Assembly (NCBI GenBank): GCA_002716355.1
Contig: PBAU01000009.1
Span: 1 to 58,952, forward strand
DNA from: a bacterium
GTDB lineage: Bacteria > UBP7 > UBA6624
Length of the DNA: 58,952 nt
Reading direction: 5' to 3'
In this document: positions 22,612-31,005 of the stretch, one piece after another
Numbering within the stretch: position 1 is the stretch's first letter
Layout of the letters: each line of letters begins with the position of its first letter
Program-made: the position numbers and the translations under genes
The notes under the pieces: model-generated
Databases searched by the model: none
What the model saw: only the letters and a program-made list of their open reading frames with translations
What the model was told of the DNA's origin: nothing

Positions 22612-23502
22612 TTGAATAATAAAGAAATTTCGAATATTTTAGAGAACTTTATCCCAACCATTTATAGAGATATGCTAGGTGCAAGAGATTGTTCCAATTT
22701 AACTATGGATGCCTATTCGAGACATTGGAAAAATTTTATTGAGTTGATTCGTTTAAACAAATTAGGGAACAATCCTGATAGGTATGTAGAAAAATACATG
22801 TTAGTTTTGAATGAGCAGCAATTATCCTCAGCCTCAATAGATCAGGCTTTATCCGCAATTAGAACTCTTTTAAAATTTGTTTTTTCAAGAGGTGGACCTG
22901 AATTAAATTTGGGAAAAAATATTAAAACAAAAAAAAATGAAAAATTACCTAAAATTTTATCTGAAAAACAGGTTAAAGATGCTATTTCTTACTATAAGGG
23001 TGAAAATGAAATCACGCTTAGAAACAGAACTCTTTTAGAGATTTTGTATTCAAGTGGTTTGAGGGTGAGTGAAGCTGTATCTGCGCTTATAAAGGATATT
23101 TATATTTCTGAAGGCTATATAAGAATTAAAGGTAAAGGGGGCAAATTCAGACAAGTTCCAATAGGCAAAGAGGCATTACTTTGGATTCAAAAATATTCTG
23201 TCAATAGTGATGGTAAATATTTATTTCCTAGCAAAAAATCAAAAACTCACATTAGTAGAAAAACTGCTTTTCTTGCGGTTAAAGAGGCTTTAGCTTCAAT
23301 CGGTATTGTTCAAGAGGGTTATGGACCTCATGTTTTTCGACATGCTTTTGCTTCACATTTGCTTGAAAGAGGTGCAGATTTAAGAGTGATACAGGAGCTT
23401 TTGGGGCATTCTGATATTGAAACTACACAAGTTTACACTCATCTTCTTGAAAGAAATGTTAGATCGTCTTGGGAACAATTTCACCCTCATGCTAAAAATT
23501 AA
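22612..23502 (+). CDS. XerC/XerD-family tyrosine recombinase
   Basis: The N-terminal SAM-like DNA-binding domain covers residues 1-100. The catalytic domain shows SSGLRVSEA (Arg), GKGGKFRQVP (Lys), HVFRHAFASHLLERG (HxxR), LLGHSDIETTQVYTH (His and nucleophile Tyr). At 296 residues and with HPHAKN at the end it is a chromosomal Xer protein, probably acting at dif to resolve chromosome dimers, not a phage integrase. The TTG start sits right after the previous stop. Confidence 0.92.
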   Translation: MNNKEISNILENFIPTIYRDMLGARDCSNLTMDAYSRHWKNFIELIRLNKLGNNPDRYVEKYMLVLNEQQLSSASIDQALSAIRTLLKFVFSRGGPELNLGKNIKTKKNEKLPKILSEKQVKDAISYYKGENEITLRNRTLLEILYSSGLRVSEAVSALIKDIYISEGYIRIKGKGGKFRQVPIGKEALLWIQKYSVNSDGKYLFPSKKSKTHISRKTAFLAVKEALASIGIVQEGYGPHVFRHAFASHLLERGADLRVIQELLGHSDIETTQVYTHLLERNVRSSWEQFHPHAKN

Positions 23503-23507
23503 TTATC

Positions 23508-23513
23508 TATAAT
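23508..23513 (+). promoter_or_regulatory. -10 box for leaderless LptC-like gene
   Basis: A perfect TATAAT ends 7 nt before the ATG at 23521; no ribosome-binding site is visible. Confidence 0.5.
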
Positions 23514-23520
23514 TTAGTAA

Positions 23521-24207
23521 ATGAATTTTTTAATCATTCTTAGTTTTGTTTTTTTTGAACCGATTACAGTTCAAGGAGAGCCCATTACGTTTAATAATCT
23601 TGATGATAGGACACAGATTGATTTTCCCCAAGGTGGTGAAATTTCAGGTCCAGGTTTTTCAATTAATGCAAATTATCTTTTTGGTGAGTATTTTCTAGAT
23701 AAATCATTTTCAATGAGGGGTTCGAAAGGTGTTTTTTTTGAAGGTGATTCCATAAAGGTGAATGGTTATGAATTGATGTTCAAGAATGATTTGGTTAGTA
23801 TATCAGAATCAGTAAATGGCTATTTTCAAGATTTTGAATTTGAGTCAAACTTGATAATCATGGATATTCAAAAAAATCATTTTATCCTTAGGGGAAAAGA
23901 AGAAAAACCTTTAATTTCCAATAACTTTTTTTCAATTAGTGCAAATTTTATTAAACTTGACATGCATGATAAATTTTTAAATGCTGAAGAGGATGTTCAT
24001 TTTGATTTTGACAAAAATTCAATGAATTTCAATGGCACAGCTTCATCTTTTCGATATAGTTCTGATTCAGGTTTCTTAAATTTTTATGATGTATTTTTAC
24101 ACAATAATAAAGGGTACGATCTTAAGGCTGAATATTTAGAATTAAATGAAGTCAAAAAAGAATTAAATTTAAGTGGTAATTTTGATATTAGGTTGAAAGA
24201 TGATTAG
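23521..24207 (+). CDS. LptC/OstA-like periplasmic beta-jellyroll protein
   Basis: A short N-terminal hydrophobic segment (NFLIILSFVFFEPITVQG) is followed by about 200 residues of repeating short strands with G/N turns, such as FSMRGSKGVFFEGDSIKVN and LNAEEDVHFDFDKN, as in the Lpt/OstA jellyroll fold. Such proteins carry lipopolysaccharide across the periplasm. The match is by pattern only, without a diagnostic motif. It overlaps the beta-propeller gene by 8 nt. Confidence 0.55.
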   Translation: MNFLIILSFVFFEPITVQGEPITFNNLDDRTQIDFPQGGEISGPGFSINANYLFGEYFLDKSFSMRGSKGVFFEGDSIKVNGYELMFKNDLVSISESVNGYFQDFEFESNLIIMDIQKNHFILRGKEEKPLISNNFFSISANFIKLDMHDKFLNAEEDVHFDFDKNSMNFNGTASSFRYSSDSGFLNFYDVFLHNNKGYDLKAEYLELNEVKKELNLSGNFDIRLKDD

Positions 24208-25258
24208 ATATGTTTTGATATTCTTGGTTGCTTTTATGGGTTTTTTGCCCATGTATCAAACATCTATAAATGTTTTACCTAAAGGTGAAGATTCTTACAC
24301 TGCACCGATTATTTTCTCTGAAGGCATTCTTTTCATTGGTACCTCTGGTACTGTTTATCACTGGCCTCAAGAGTCAAACGTATGGGATTCAGGATACAAG
24401 TTAAGACTTCACCCCAGGATTGCTTCCTTGAATGATCTTTTTATTTTCCCAAGTGTTTTTTCCCAAGAGATTTCTGCATTTTCAAGCGATGGAACTAAGG
24501 CTTGGTCTTTAAGGGTACCTGGCTTACCTTCCGCTCCTTCTCTTTCTGGCAGTAATATTTTGACCCATACAAATAAAGGCTTTTTAACTTTAGTGAATGA
24601 AACTGGGAAGATAATCCAACAGGATTTTGTTGATGTTAAAAGTCAAATTTTTCATAGCTATCCTATTGCTTTAGACGATGATAAAGTTTTGCTTTATGGT
24701 TCAGACATGGATGGACTTGGTGGAAGTGTTGTTTTATGGAATTTAAGCAATCGAGATGAGATCTGGAGATTCAATTATGAAAGTATTTTTGTGTCACCTC
24801 CATCTTTTAACGACAAAACTGTAGCGATAAAATCTGGGGATTCTGAGGGCAGGATTTTTTTGATTGATCTTGAAACAGGTATGCTTGTATCAAGAGTTGG
24901 CTTTGCTGGAGCTAATGATTTAAGGTTTACTTCTATTGCGACAGAAGGAGATTTTTTTTATTTGAGTTTAGATTCAACTGCATTGAAACTTGAGGATAAT
25001 GGAAATATTGTTTGGGAGTTTAATGGAGAAGGGGTATTCACATCTCCTGTAATTTGGGGAGAATATTTGGTTTTAGGCTCAAGAAACACTGCTTCTAAAG
25101 AAGGTAACGGTATAGGCTTTTTTGACCGTTTGACAGGCGATTTGGTTTATTGGCATTCTTTGGAGAACGGAGTGAATGCTGATCCTGTAGTCAGTGAAGA
25201 TACATGTGTCGTTATTGACTCAAATGGTTTTGCTCATTTTTTTAAAAATGAGGTCTAG
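24200..25258 (+). CDS. Secreted PQQ-type beta-propeller protein (BamB-like)
   Basis: An N-terminal membrane or signal segment (YVLIFLVAFMGFLPMYQ) precedes about seven repeating blades with W/G-rich turns, for example GTKAWSLRVPGLPSAP, NRDEIWRFNYESIFVSPP and NGNIVWEFNGEGVFTSPV. The repeats are typical of PQQ/WD-like propellers such as BamB, which scaffolds the outer-membrane protein assembly machine. No Cys lipobox is evident. It overlaps miaA by 11 nt. Confidence 0.72.
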   Translation: MIRYVLIFLVAFMGFLPMYQTSINVLPKGEDSYTAPIIFSEGILFIGTSGTVYHWPQESNVWDSGYKLRLHPRIASLNDLFIFPSVFSQEISAFSSDGTKAWSLRVPGLPSAPSLSGSNILTHTNKGFLTLVNETGKIIQQDFVDVKSQIFHSYPIALDDDKVLLYGSDMDGLGGSVVLWNLSNRDEIWRFNYESIFVSPPSFNDKTVAIKSGDSEGRIFLIDLETGMLVSRVGFAGANDLRFTSIATEGDFFYLSLDSTALKLEDNGNIVWEFNGEGVFTSPVIWGEYLVLGSRNTASKEGNGIGFFDRLTGDLVYWHSLENGVNADPVVSEDTCVVIDSNGFAHFFKNEV

Positions 25259-26129
25259 GTTGAAAAAGATACTTTTATTTGGGCCTACTGCATCCGGAAA
25301 AACATCATTGTCAATACTTTTAGCAAAAAAAATTGATGCTGAGATAATTAATATAGATAGCCGTCTTTTCTATCGGGGCATGAATATAGGAACAGCCAAG
25401 CCATCCAAAATTGAAATGGATAATATTTCGCATCATTTAATTGATATTGCAGATCCCGATGTTCAGTTGACAGCTGGAGAATGGCTTAAATCATTTGAGA
25501 AAATTTTCAATTCTTTACAAAGGAAAAAAAGAAATATTATTCTTGTTGGTGGTACTGGTTTTTATGTTCGTATTCTTGAGGAGGGTTGGGACCTTGGTGC
25601 CACCCCTCCTGATCACATCAAGAGAAAAGAATTGCTTGATTTAGAGAAAGCTAAGCCAGGATCTATTTTCAGTTTATTGAAAAAAGTTGATTTTAAAAGT
25701 TCAGAAAAGATTAATGAAAATGATTTGCCAAGACTGATTAGAGCTATTGAAATTAGCAAATCAGGCTTGCCTGTTGGGGAAAAGGAAAAAATTGACTTTA
25801 CATCTTTTTATTTAGATACTCCAAAAGATATCCTTGATAGAAGAATCGAAAAAAGAACCGCCATGATGTTCAGCAAAGGCTTGGAGGAGGAATTTAAAAA
25901 TTTAGTAAAAAAATATGGAAAAAGTTCTATATTGACTAAAACTATTGGTTATGCTGAATTTTTTGATTCTGAAGATTTAGATTCTGTTTTTGAAAAGATT
26001 AAGACGAACACTAGGAGACTTGCAAAAAAACAAAGAACATGGGGTAGAGGCTTGTCTTTAGATTTTAAAATAGATGGAAAGATGAGTGTCAAAAAGCAAA
26101 TTGAATTCATTATTGGAAGGATAGCATGA
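25248..26129 (+). CDS. miaA: tRNA dimethylallyltransferase
   Basis: MiaA adds dimethylallyl to A37 of tRNAs reading UNN codons. The P-loop FGPTASGKTSL is near residue 10. IINIDSRLFYRGMNIGTAKP matches the family's DSxQxYxxMxIGTAKP, with Leu in place of the usual Gln. LVGGTGFYVR and the C-terminal RRLAKKQRTWGR are also present. The ATG at 25248 is chosen over the upstream TTG-type starts; a TTG at 25260 is possible. It overlaps the propeller gene. Confidence 0.93.
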   Translation: MRSRLKKILLFGPTASGKTSLSILLAKKIDAEIINIDSRLFYRGMNIGTAKPSKIEMDNISHHLIDIADPDVQLTAGEWLKSFEKIFNSLQRKKRNIILVGGTGFYVRILEEGWDLGATPPDHIKRKELLDLEKAKPGSIFSLLKKVDFKSSEKINENDLPRLIRAIEISKSGLPVGEKEKIDFTSFYLDTPKDILDRRIEKRTAMMFSKGLEEEFKNLVKKYGKSSILTKTIGYAEFFDSEDLDSVFEKIKTNTRRLAKKQRTWGRGLSLDFKIDGKMSVKKQIEFIIGRIA

Positions 26130-26974
26130 CACTTTGTTTTGGATCTCATGTTTCTATAGCTGGCGGTGTTTGTAATGCTATTGAGCATGCGGAAAGGATT
26201 GGCTGTGACTCGTTTCAAATTTTTGTTAAACCAAATCGACAGTGGAAATTGCCCAATATAACGGATGATGATGCAGATTTTTTTTACAAAAAAGCTTCAG
26301 GTTTCTCCATTTATCCAGTTGCTCATTCTTCATACTTGTTAAACCTTGCAAGTTCAAATGAGGCTACATTATGCAAATCAGTTGACACTTTGGTTGCTGA
26401 GCTGGAAGCTTGTGATTCTTTAAGAATAAAGAATTTGGTTCTACATCCTGGAAGCCATGGTGGAGATGGGGAAGATGTTGGACTACAAAGGATTGTTGAC
26501 TCTCTTGCTGTTGTTTTCAATCGCTTCAGTGGTAAGTGCAATGTTTGTTTGGAGTTAACAGCTGGAACTGGTTTTAATTTAGGTTATAAATTTGAACATA
26601 TATCTTGGATATTGAAAAATGGACCTGCAGAAAATTTAAGTGTATGTCTTGATACTGCACATGTTTTTGGTGCGGGTTACGATATTTCAAATGAAGAAAG
26701 ATATAAAGAAATTGAATCTTCTTTTGAGGATTTGATTGGTTGGGATAATTTGAAATGTTTGCATTTGAATGATTCAAAATGCAAACTAGGAAGTAGAAAA
26801 GATAGACATGAACATATAGGCAAAGGCCTGATTGGCTTGTCGGGTTTTGAAAACATTTTATCCACCTGCAAAAATTTTAAAATCCCTGCCATTATTGAAA
26901 CACCTAAAGGCAAATCAGATGATTCTGACAAGCTGAATTTAAAGATTTTAAGAGAGATCAGTTGCAAAGTCTAA
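26126..26974 (+). CDS. nfo: Endonuclease IV (AP endonuclease)
   Basis: Nfo cleaves abasic sites in DNA. The TIM-barrel zinc enzyme shows GSHVSIAGGV at residues 7-16, FQIFVKPNRQW, VLHPGSHGG near 110, CLELTAGTG, SVCLDTAHVFGAGYD, and HLNDSKCKLGSRKDRHEHIG. All zinc-ligand regions are present. At 282 residues it is normal. The ATG overlaps the miaA stop (ATGA). Confidence 0.95.
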   Translation: MTLCFGSHVSIAGGVCNAIEHAERIGCDSFQIFVKPNRQWKLPNITDDDADFFYKKASGFSIYPVAHSSYLLNLASSNEATLCKSVDTLVAELEACDSLRIKNLVLHPGSHGGDGEDVGLQRIVDSLAVVFNRFSGKCNVCLELTAGTGFNLGYKFEHISWILKNGPAENLSVCLDTAHVFGAGYDISNEERYKEIESSFEDLIGWDNLKCLHLNDSKCKLGSRKDRHEHIGKGLIGLSGFENILSTCKNFKIPAIIETPKGKSDDSDKLNLKILREISCKV

Positions 26975-28170
26975 ATTGGAGCCATGATGTTGTGGATGTC
27001 TTCACATCACTAGAAAGAACTAATGATGTTTTTTATCTTGATGATGTAACCAATCATGGTTGGAGTTACATTGTTCTTTTGGAGAATCCTTTAAATGGGG
27101 ACCCATGGGATTTAATGGATACGAATGAGTTAAAAGAAAAAAAATTAGGACCTATGCCTTTTGTTGGAGGTTTAGTTGGCTGGCTTTCTTATGGATTAAA
27201 CAAGGGTGAAAATTGGAACAATCCGAAAAAACACCCAAATCAACCATTGTTTTCTCTTTTTGAAACTCGTTATCTTCTTTGTTTTCACAAGGATCATGGA
27301 TGGTGGACTAATTCAATTTCAAGATTTAAAGATCTAAAAGTTCAAAAAAAATTGAAAAATACACCTTTTGGAAACATGTATCCATCAATTAGTTTTAATG
27401 AATATGTTAATGAAATCAACCTTATAAAGAAAATGATTACTAAAGGGGAGATGTATGAAGCAAATTTCACTTTCAAATTAAAAGGAGAGATGCAGGATAG
27501 TTTGGATTTGTATTTGAAATTTAGAGAAAATTGTAAAACAAGCTTATGTTGCTTTGTGAAAAACCAGGATTTGATCATTGGTTCCGGATCCCCTGAACTT
27601 TTTTTGTCCTGTTCTGATGATTTTTATTTTTCTGAACCGATGAAAGGCACTGCTGGTTTTTCTGGTGTTGATTTAGCTAATGACAAAAAAGAAAGAAGTG
27701 AATTGGCTATTGTTGTAGATCTAGTGAGAAATGATTTTTATAAATGTTGTAACTTTGATAGTGTAAATGTTTCTGATGAATCTTTAATTAAAGAATACCC
27801 AACACTTAAGCAGGCAGTTGCAAGAGTGTCTGGAACTAAACGTGACGGTGTTAAAAAATGGGAAATGATTAAATCATTGTTACCTTCAGGTTCTGTTAGT
27901 GGTGCTCCAAGATCACGCGTTATTCCTCATCTTGATGCAGTCGAAAAGGGTTCTAGGGGTATTTACTGTGGTGCAATGGGCTGGTGGGCTTATGGCGGTG
28001 ATTTTAAGCTTTCACTGCCTATTAGAACCTTTGTTGCTCATGGCAAGAATCTTGAATATAACGTTGGAAGTGGAATAACCTGGCGTAGCGATCCGGAAAA
28101 AGAATGGGAAGAATGCAAAATAAAAGCTAATTGTCTAAATGAATCCTTTAAAGGTGTGATTGCATGGTAA
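26962..28170 (+). CDS. pabB: Aminodeoxychorismate synthase component I
   Basis: This chorismate-utilising enzyme converts chorismate to 4-amino-4-deoxychorismate for folate. It has SGSPELFLS, EPMKGTAGFSG with the Lys that separates PabB from the Ala of anthranilate synthase, VVDLVRNDFYKCC, and PSGSVSGAPRSRVI. pabC directly follows with a 7-nt overlap, confirming the pathway. The start is a TTG at 26962, within the nfo stop region. The glutamine amidotransferase PabA is not in the window. Confidence 0.9.
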   Translation: MQSLNWSHDVVDVFTSLERTNDVFYLDDVTNHGWSYIVLLENPLNGDPWDLMDTNELKEKKLGPMPFVGGLVGWLSYGLNKGENWNNPKKHPNQPLFSLFETRYLLCFHKDHGWWTNSISRFKDLKVQKKLKNTPFGNMYPSISFNEYVNEINLIKKMITKGEMYEANFTFKLKGEMQDSLDLYLKFRENCKTSLCCFVKNQDLIIGSGSPELFLSCSDDFYFSEPMKGTAGFSGVDLANDKKERSELAIVVDLVRNDFYKCCNFDSVNVSDESLIKEYPTLKQAVARVSGTKRDGVKKWEMIKSLLPSGSVSGAPRSRVIPHLDAVEKGSRGIYCGAMGWWAYGGDFKLSLPIRTFVAHGKNLEYNVGSGITWRSDPEKEWEECKIKANCLNESFKGVIAW

Positions 28171-28874
28171 ATTCTTTTATTTGGTCTGGTGATCATTGGA
28201 AAAAAGGCGATTTTGATTTTTTGTCGTTATCGGATAGAGAAGGTGTATATGAAACCTTTTTAATAAGGGATGGGTTAATTCAGAATAAAAATTTACATTT
28301 CGAAAGGTTTATTGCTGGATGTAGGTTTTTAAATTTACCAGAATCTTTAGGTCCTGATATACCTGAAAATTTAAATGGAGAGTGGACTTTAAGATGGGCC
28401 AGATGGCATGGCTGTCCTGCTGGAAATATTGCTCATTTATGGGAAGGCACCCTTCAGCCAAAAAAAAATCAAATAAATGTTGGATTGGTTTCAGTTAGAA
28501 GTGTTCCCAAAGTTCCAGAATTAAAAGTGAAACACCTTGCTTTGCTTAAGCGAGTCAAATTAAAACAAAGTCTAAAAAAAGAATATGGTTGGGATGATTA
28601 CCTCATTGTCGATCAAGACAAGATTTTAGAAGGAAGTAATTGGGGTTTTATGATTTTAATGAATGGGAAATGGATCATTCCGCATTTTAAAAAAGGTTTA
28701 TTGCAAAGCACAACTTTAACAAAAATTTTAAATGAAGGTGAATTTGAAGGTGTTAATGTGGTTCAGGATGATATAAATTTATCTGATTTAAAAAAAGCTA
28801 ATTCTCTAAAGGGTCCATCATCTTCAGGTTTCAGAAATTTAAATATAGTTTCGGACAAGGTTGTTGATTTTTAA
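28164..28874 (+). CDS. pabC: Aminodeoxychorismate lyase (class IV aminotransferase fold)
   Basis: PabC releases p-aminobenzoate from 4-amino-4-deoxychorismate. It is a short class IV PLP protein: LSDREGVYETFLIRDG near the N-terminus, HLALLKRVKLKQS with the PLP Lys region near 130, and DKILEGSNWGFMIL matching the fold's EGsxxNxF turn. Context with pabB decides the function over branched-chain aminotransferase. Its stop is 1 nt from the stop of hflC on the other strand, with no terminator. Confidence 0.85.
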   Translation: MVNSFIWSGDHWKKGDFDFLSLSDREGVYETFLIRDGLIQNKNLHFERFIAGCRFLNLPESLGPDIPENLNGEWTLRWARWHGCPAGNIAHLWEGTLQPKKNQINVGLVSVRSVPKVPELKVKHLALLKRVKLKQSLKKEYGWDDYLIVDQDKILEGSNWGFMILMNGKWIIPHFKKGLLQSTTLTKILNEGEFEGVNVVQDDINLSDLKKANSLKGPSSSGFRNLNIVSDKVVDF

Positions 28875-28875
28875 T

Positions 28876-29817
28876 TTAATCAACAGTTCTCTTGAACTCT
28901 TTGCCGTCTATAAGATCGTAAAAAGCACCTTCGTTTGTCAGTATTAGAGATAAATTTTGACCAGTCATGTTTTCATATATTGCTAAAAGTTTCCAGAATC
29001 TGTAGAATTCAGGGCTCTTTTCATAAGCATCAGCATAAATTTGTGTTGCCGAAGCGTCAGCTTCACCTTTAATTTGTTCAGCAGCACTGTAAGCTTCAGA
29101 CTGTATTGAAAGTAATTCTTTTTCCATGTCACCCATTATTTTTGCGGCTTCACCTTGACCTTCAGATTTGAATTTTTCAGCGATTCTTTCTCTTTCAGAA
29201 ATCATTCTTGAAAAAACTGTTTTTTGAACTGATTCAACATAATTCAAATGTTTGATTCTTATATCTATTAATTCGATTCCGAATGATAAGACGCTGGGTT
29301 TTGATTGCTCTAATATTAAGTTTTCTAAACCATCTCTGCCTAACTTCAAATCAATTAAAAATTCTGGAGCAATTTGAACGTCTTCTCCTAAGTTGTCTGT
29401 AGCAATTTCACTTCTGTCAGTTGACCTAACTGTTTCTATCAAGTCATAACCTGTAATAACATTCCTAACAACAGAATCCAATATATCATCTAATCTTGAT
29501 TGTGCTCCTCTTTCATCAACAACAGACTGGAAGAATAAAAGAGGATCTGTTATTTTCCATCTTGCCACCGTGTCAACAAAGATGAATGTTTTATCTAATG
29601 TTGGAACCTGCTCAGGGAATCCATCCCATTCGAGAATCTGATCACTAAATCTATTTGCCTTTTGGATGAAAGGTATCTTGAAATATAAGCCAGGTTGTGA
29701 GTTTGTGTCGCCGACAGGCTCTCCAAACTGCGTGATAATGACCTGTTCTGTTTCGTCCACTATGTAAAGAGAAGAAAGACCTATAGCGAAAAATATAATC
29801 AACCAAAGTTTTTTCAT
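28876..29817 (-). CDS. hflC: HflC, SPFH/band-7 membrane protease regulator
   Basis: An N-terminal membrane helix (LWLIIFFAIGLSSLYIV) is followed by an SPFH domain (VDETEQVIITQFGEPVGD, PGLYFKIPFIQ), then a coiled coil with EGQGEAAKIMGDMEKEL and a C-terminal segment. HflC with HflK forms a cap around FtsH. The ATG overlaps the hflK stop, so the two are coupled. It is slightly shorter than E. coli HflC (334). Confidence 0.93.
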   Translation of the reverse strand: MKKLWLIIFFAIGLSSLYIVDETEQVIITQFGEPVGDTNSQPGLYFKIPFIQKANRFSDQILEWDGFPEQVPTLDKTFIFVDTVARWKITDPLLFFQSVVDERGAQSRLDDILDSVVRNVITGYDLIETVRSTDRSEIATDNLGEDVQIAPEFLIDLKLGRDGLENLILEQSKPSVLSFGIELIDIRIKHLNYVESVQKTVFSRMISERERIAEKFKSEGQGEAAKIMGDMEKELLSIQSEAYSAAEQIKGEADASATQIYADAYEKSPEFYRFWKLLAIYENMTGQNLSLILTNEGAFYDLIDGKEFKRTVD

Positions 29818-30809
29818 TGTTTTTCTTCTCCAAGGTTTAAGAATGGAAGGACTCCATTTAAATCTCCATCAATCACTATGATTTTAGATATCTTTGTGAT
29901 GAGTTCTTCCATTGCTTCTAGATAAAGTCTTATCTCTGTAACCTCTTGTGCTTTTTCCCATGCTTCTCGAACCTGATCAAATCTTGAAGCATCACCTCTT
30001 GCCTCGTTGACTCTTTTTGTTGCATAACCTTCAGCTTCTGAAATTAATTTAGCTGCTTGACCTCTAGCTAATGGAACTCTTTGGTTGTATTCCTGCCTTG
30101 CTTGGTTTATTGTTGTTTCTTTTTGCTGTATTGCTTCATTGACTTCATTAAATGCATCTTTGACTGATGGAGGAGGGTTAACATCTTGAAGCTGTATTAG
30201 ATCAATCGATATTCCAGAATCATAAAGATCCATAAAGTTTTGAAGGCTTTCTTTAACTTCAATTTGTATTTCATCCCTGCCGCTAGTCAGGACTTCATCA
30301 ACTAATCTATCACCTATTGCTTTCCTCATCGAAACTTCAGATAGGTCTCTAAGTGTTTCTTTAGGATTTCTAACATTGAAAAGGTATTTTTTTGGATCTG
30401 ATATGCGATATTGAACAACCCATTGAACATCGGCTACATTTAAATCACCAGTTAGCATGATCCTTACTTGGTCAAATCCTTTATTGTTGTATTCACTTCT
30501 CACTCCAGATTTAACTGTCCTGAATCCAAATTCTTCTTTAAGTTGTTCTCTTGTTGGGACAAGTACAACTGTTTCTAATGGTGCCGGTAATTTGAAATTC
30601 AAGCCAGGATTTGCTGTTCTTGAGAATTTTCCAAACTGTCTAACAACACCTGTTTCTTGTGGGCTAACTTGATATATGGTTGTTGAGATTGCCCAGAAGA
30701 CAATAACCCATGTGAAAAAAACCTTAAGCCATTTTTCAGCTTTCTCTTTTACTGGACCCATATTTATTCCAGAGTCATTAAACATGTCTTCAATTTCTAT
30801 TTTTGCCAT
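29814..30809 (-). CDS. hflK: HflK, SPFH/band-7 membrane protease regulator
   Basis: A membrane helix at about residues 30-46 is followed by VSPQETGVVRQFGKF and PGLNFKLPAPLETV, the band-7 core, then DVNPPPSVKDAFNEVNEAIQ and an Ala/Glu-rich coiled coil. It is paired with hflC and the partner FtsH is not in the window. The start has no Shine-Dalgarno and a TATAAT box 12 nt upstream, so a leader of about 5 nt is predicted. Confidence 0.93.
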   Translation of the reverse strand: MAKIEIEDMFNDSGINMGPVKEKAEKWLKVFFTWVIVFWAISTTIYQVSPQETGVVRQFGKFSRTANPGLNFKLPAPLETVVLVPTREQLKEEFGFRTVKSGVRSEYNNKGFDQVRIMLTGDLNVADVQWVVQYRISDPKKYLFNVRNPKETLRDLSEVSMRKAIGDRLVDEVLTSGRDEIQIEVKESLQNFMDLYDSGISIDLIQLQDVNPPPSVKDAFNEVNEAIQQKETTINQARQEYNQRVPLARGQAAKLISEAEGYATKRVNEARGDASRFDQVREAWEKAQEVTEIRLYLEAMEELITKISKIIVIDGDLNGVLPFLNLGEEKQ

Positions 30810-30821
30810 ATTGCAAACTTA

Positions 30822-30856
30822 ATTATAACACTTTGAAATTCAAGAAGATAAGTGTT
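30822..30856 (-). promoter_or_regulatory. hflK promoter with an inverted repeat upstream of the -10 box
   Basis: The reverse complement reads TATAAT at 30822-30827. AACACTT (30827-30833) and AAGTGTT (30850-30856) form a 7-bp inverted repeat across a 16-nt spacer, covering the -35 region. No TTGACA-like -35 is seen. The repeat looks like an operator or activator site. Confidence 0.45.
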
Positions 30857-30929
30857 TCCTTGTATGTTTTTTATGATTTTTTTAAGATTCTTCGCGCATA
30901 ATGCATAACATGGGCCCGTTGCATGCGAA

Positions 30930-31005
30930 CAAAAGGGGGGAACTATATATAGGGGGGTATTACTTTAGAGTTGGGGGGATGGCTTGGAAGGAGGGAAGAG
31001 GGGTT
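30930..31005. promoter_or_regulatory. Strongly strand-skewed G/C-run tract after mqnC (candidate Rho-dependent terminator or G-quadruplex)
   Basis: On the plus strand this tract has G-runs at 30935-30940, 30952-30957, 30973-30978, 30993-30995 and 31000-31003 with almost no C. The surrounding DNA is about two-thirds A/T. On the minus strand, the mqnC mRNA would read this directly after its stop as a C-rich, G-poor segment, which resembles a Rho-binding (rut) site. The whole 30810-31005 gap is the largest intergenic region in the window; 30857-30929 between promoter and G tract holds small palindromes (GGGCCC, GCATGC) but no gene. Confidence 0.45.

Noticed and set aside
22612-23502. Tyrosine recombinase as the integrase of a mobile element
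   Set aside because: Length, motifs and housekeeping surroundings fit chromosomal XerC/XerD; there is no att-like repeat, no cargo and no tRNA next to it.
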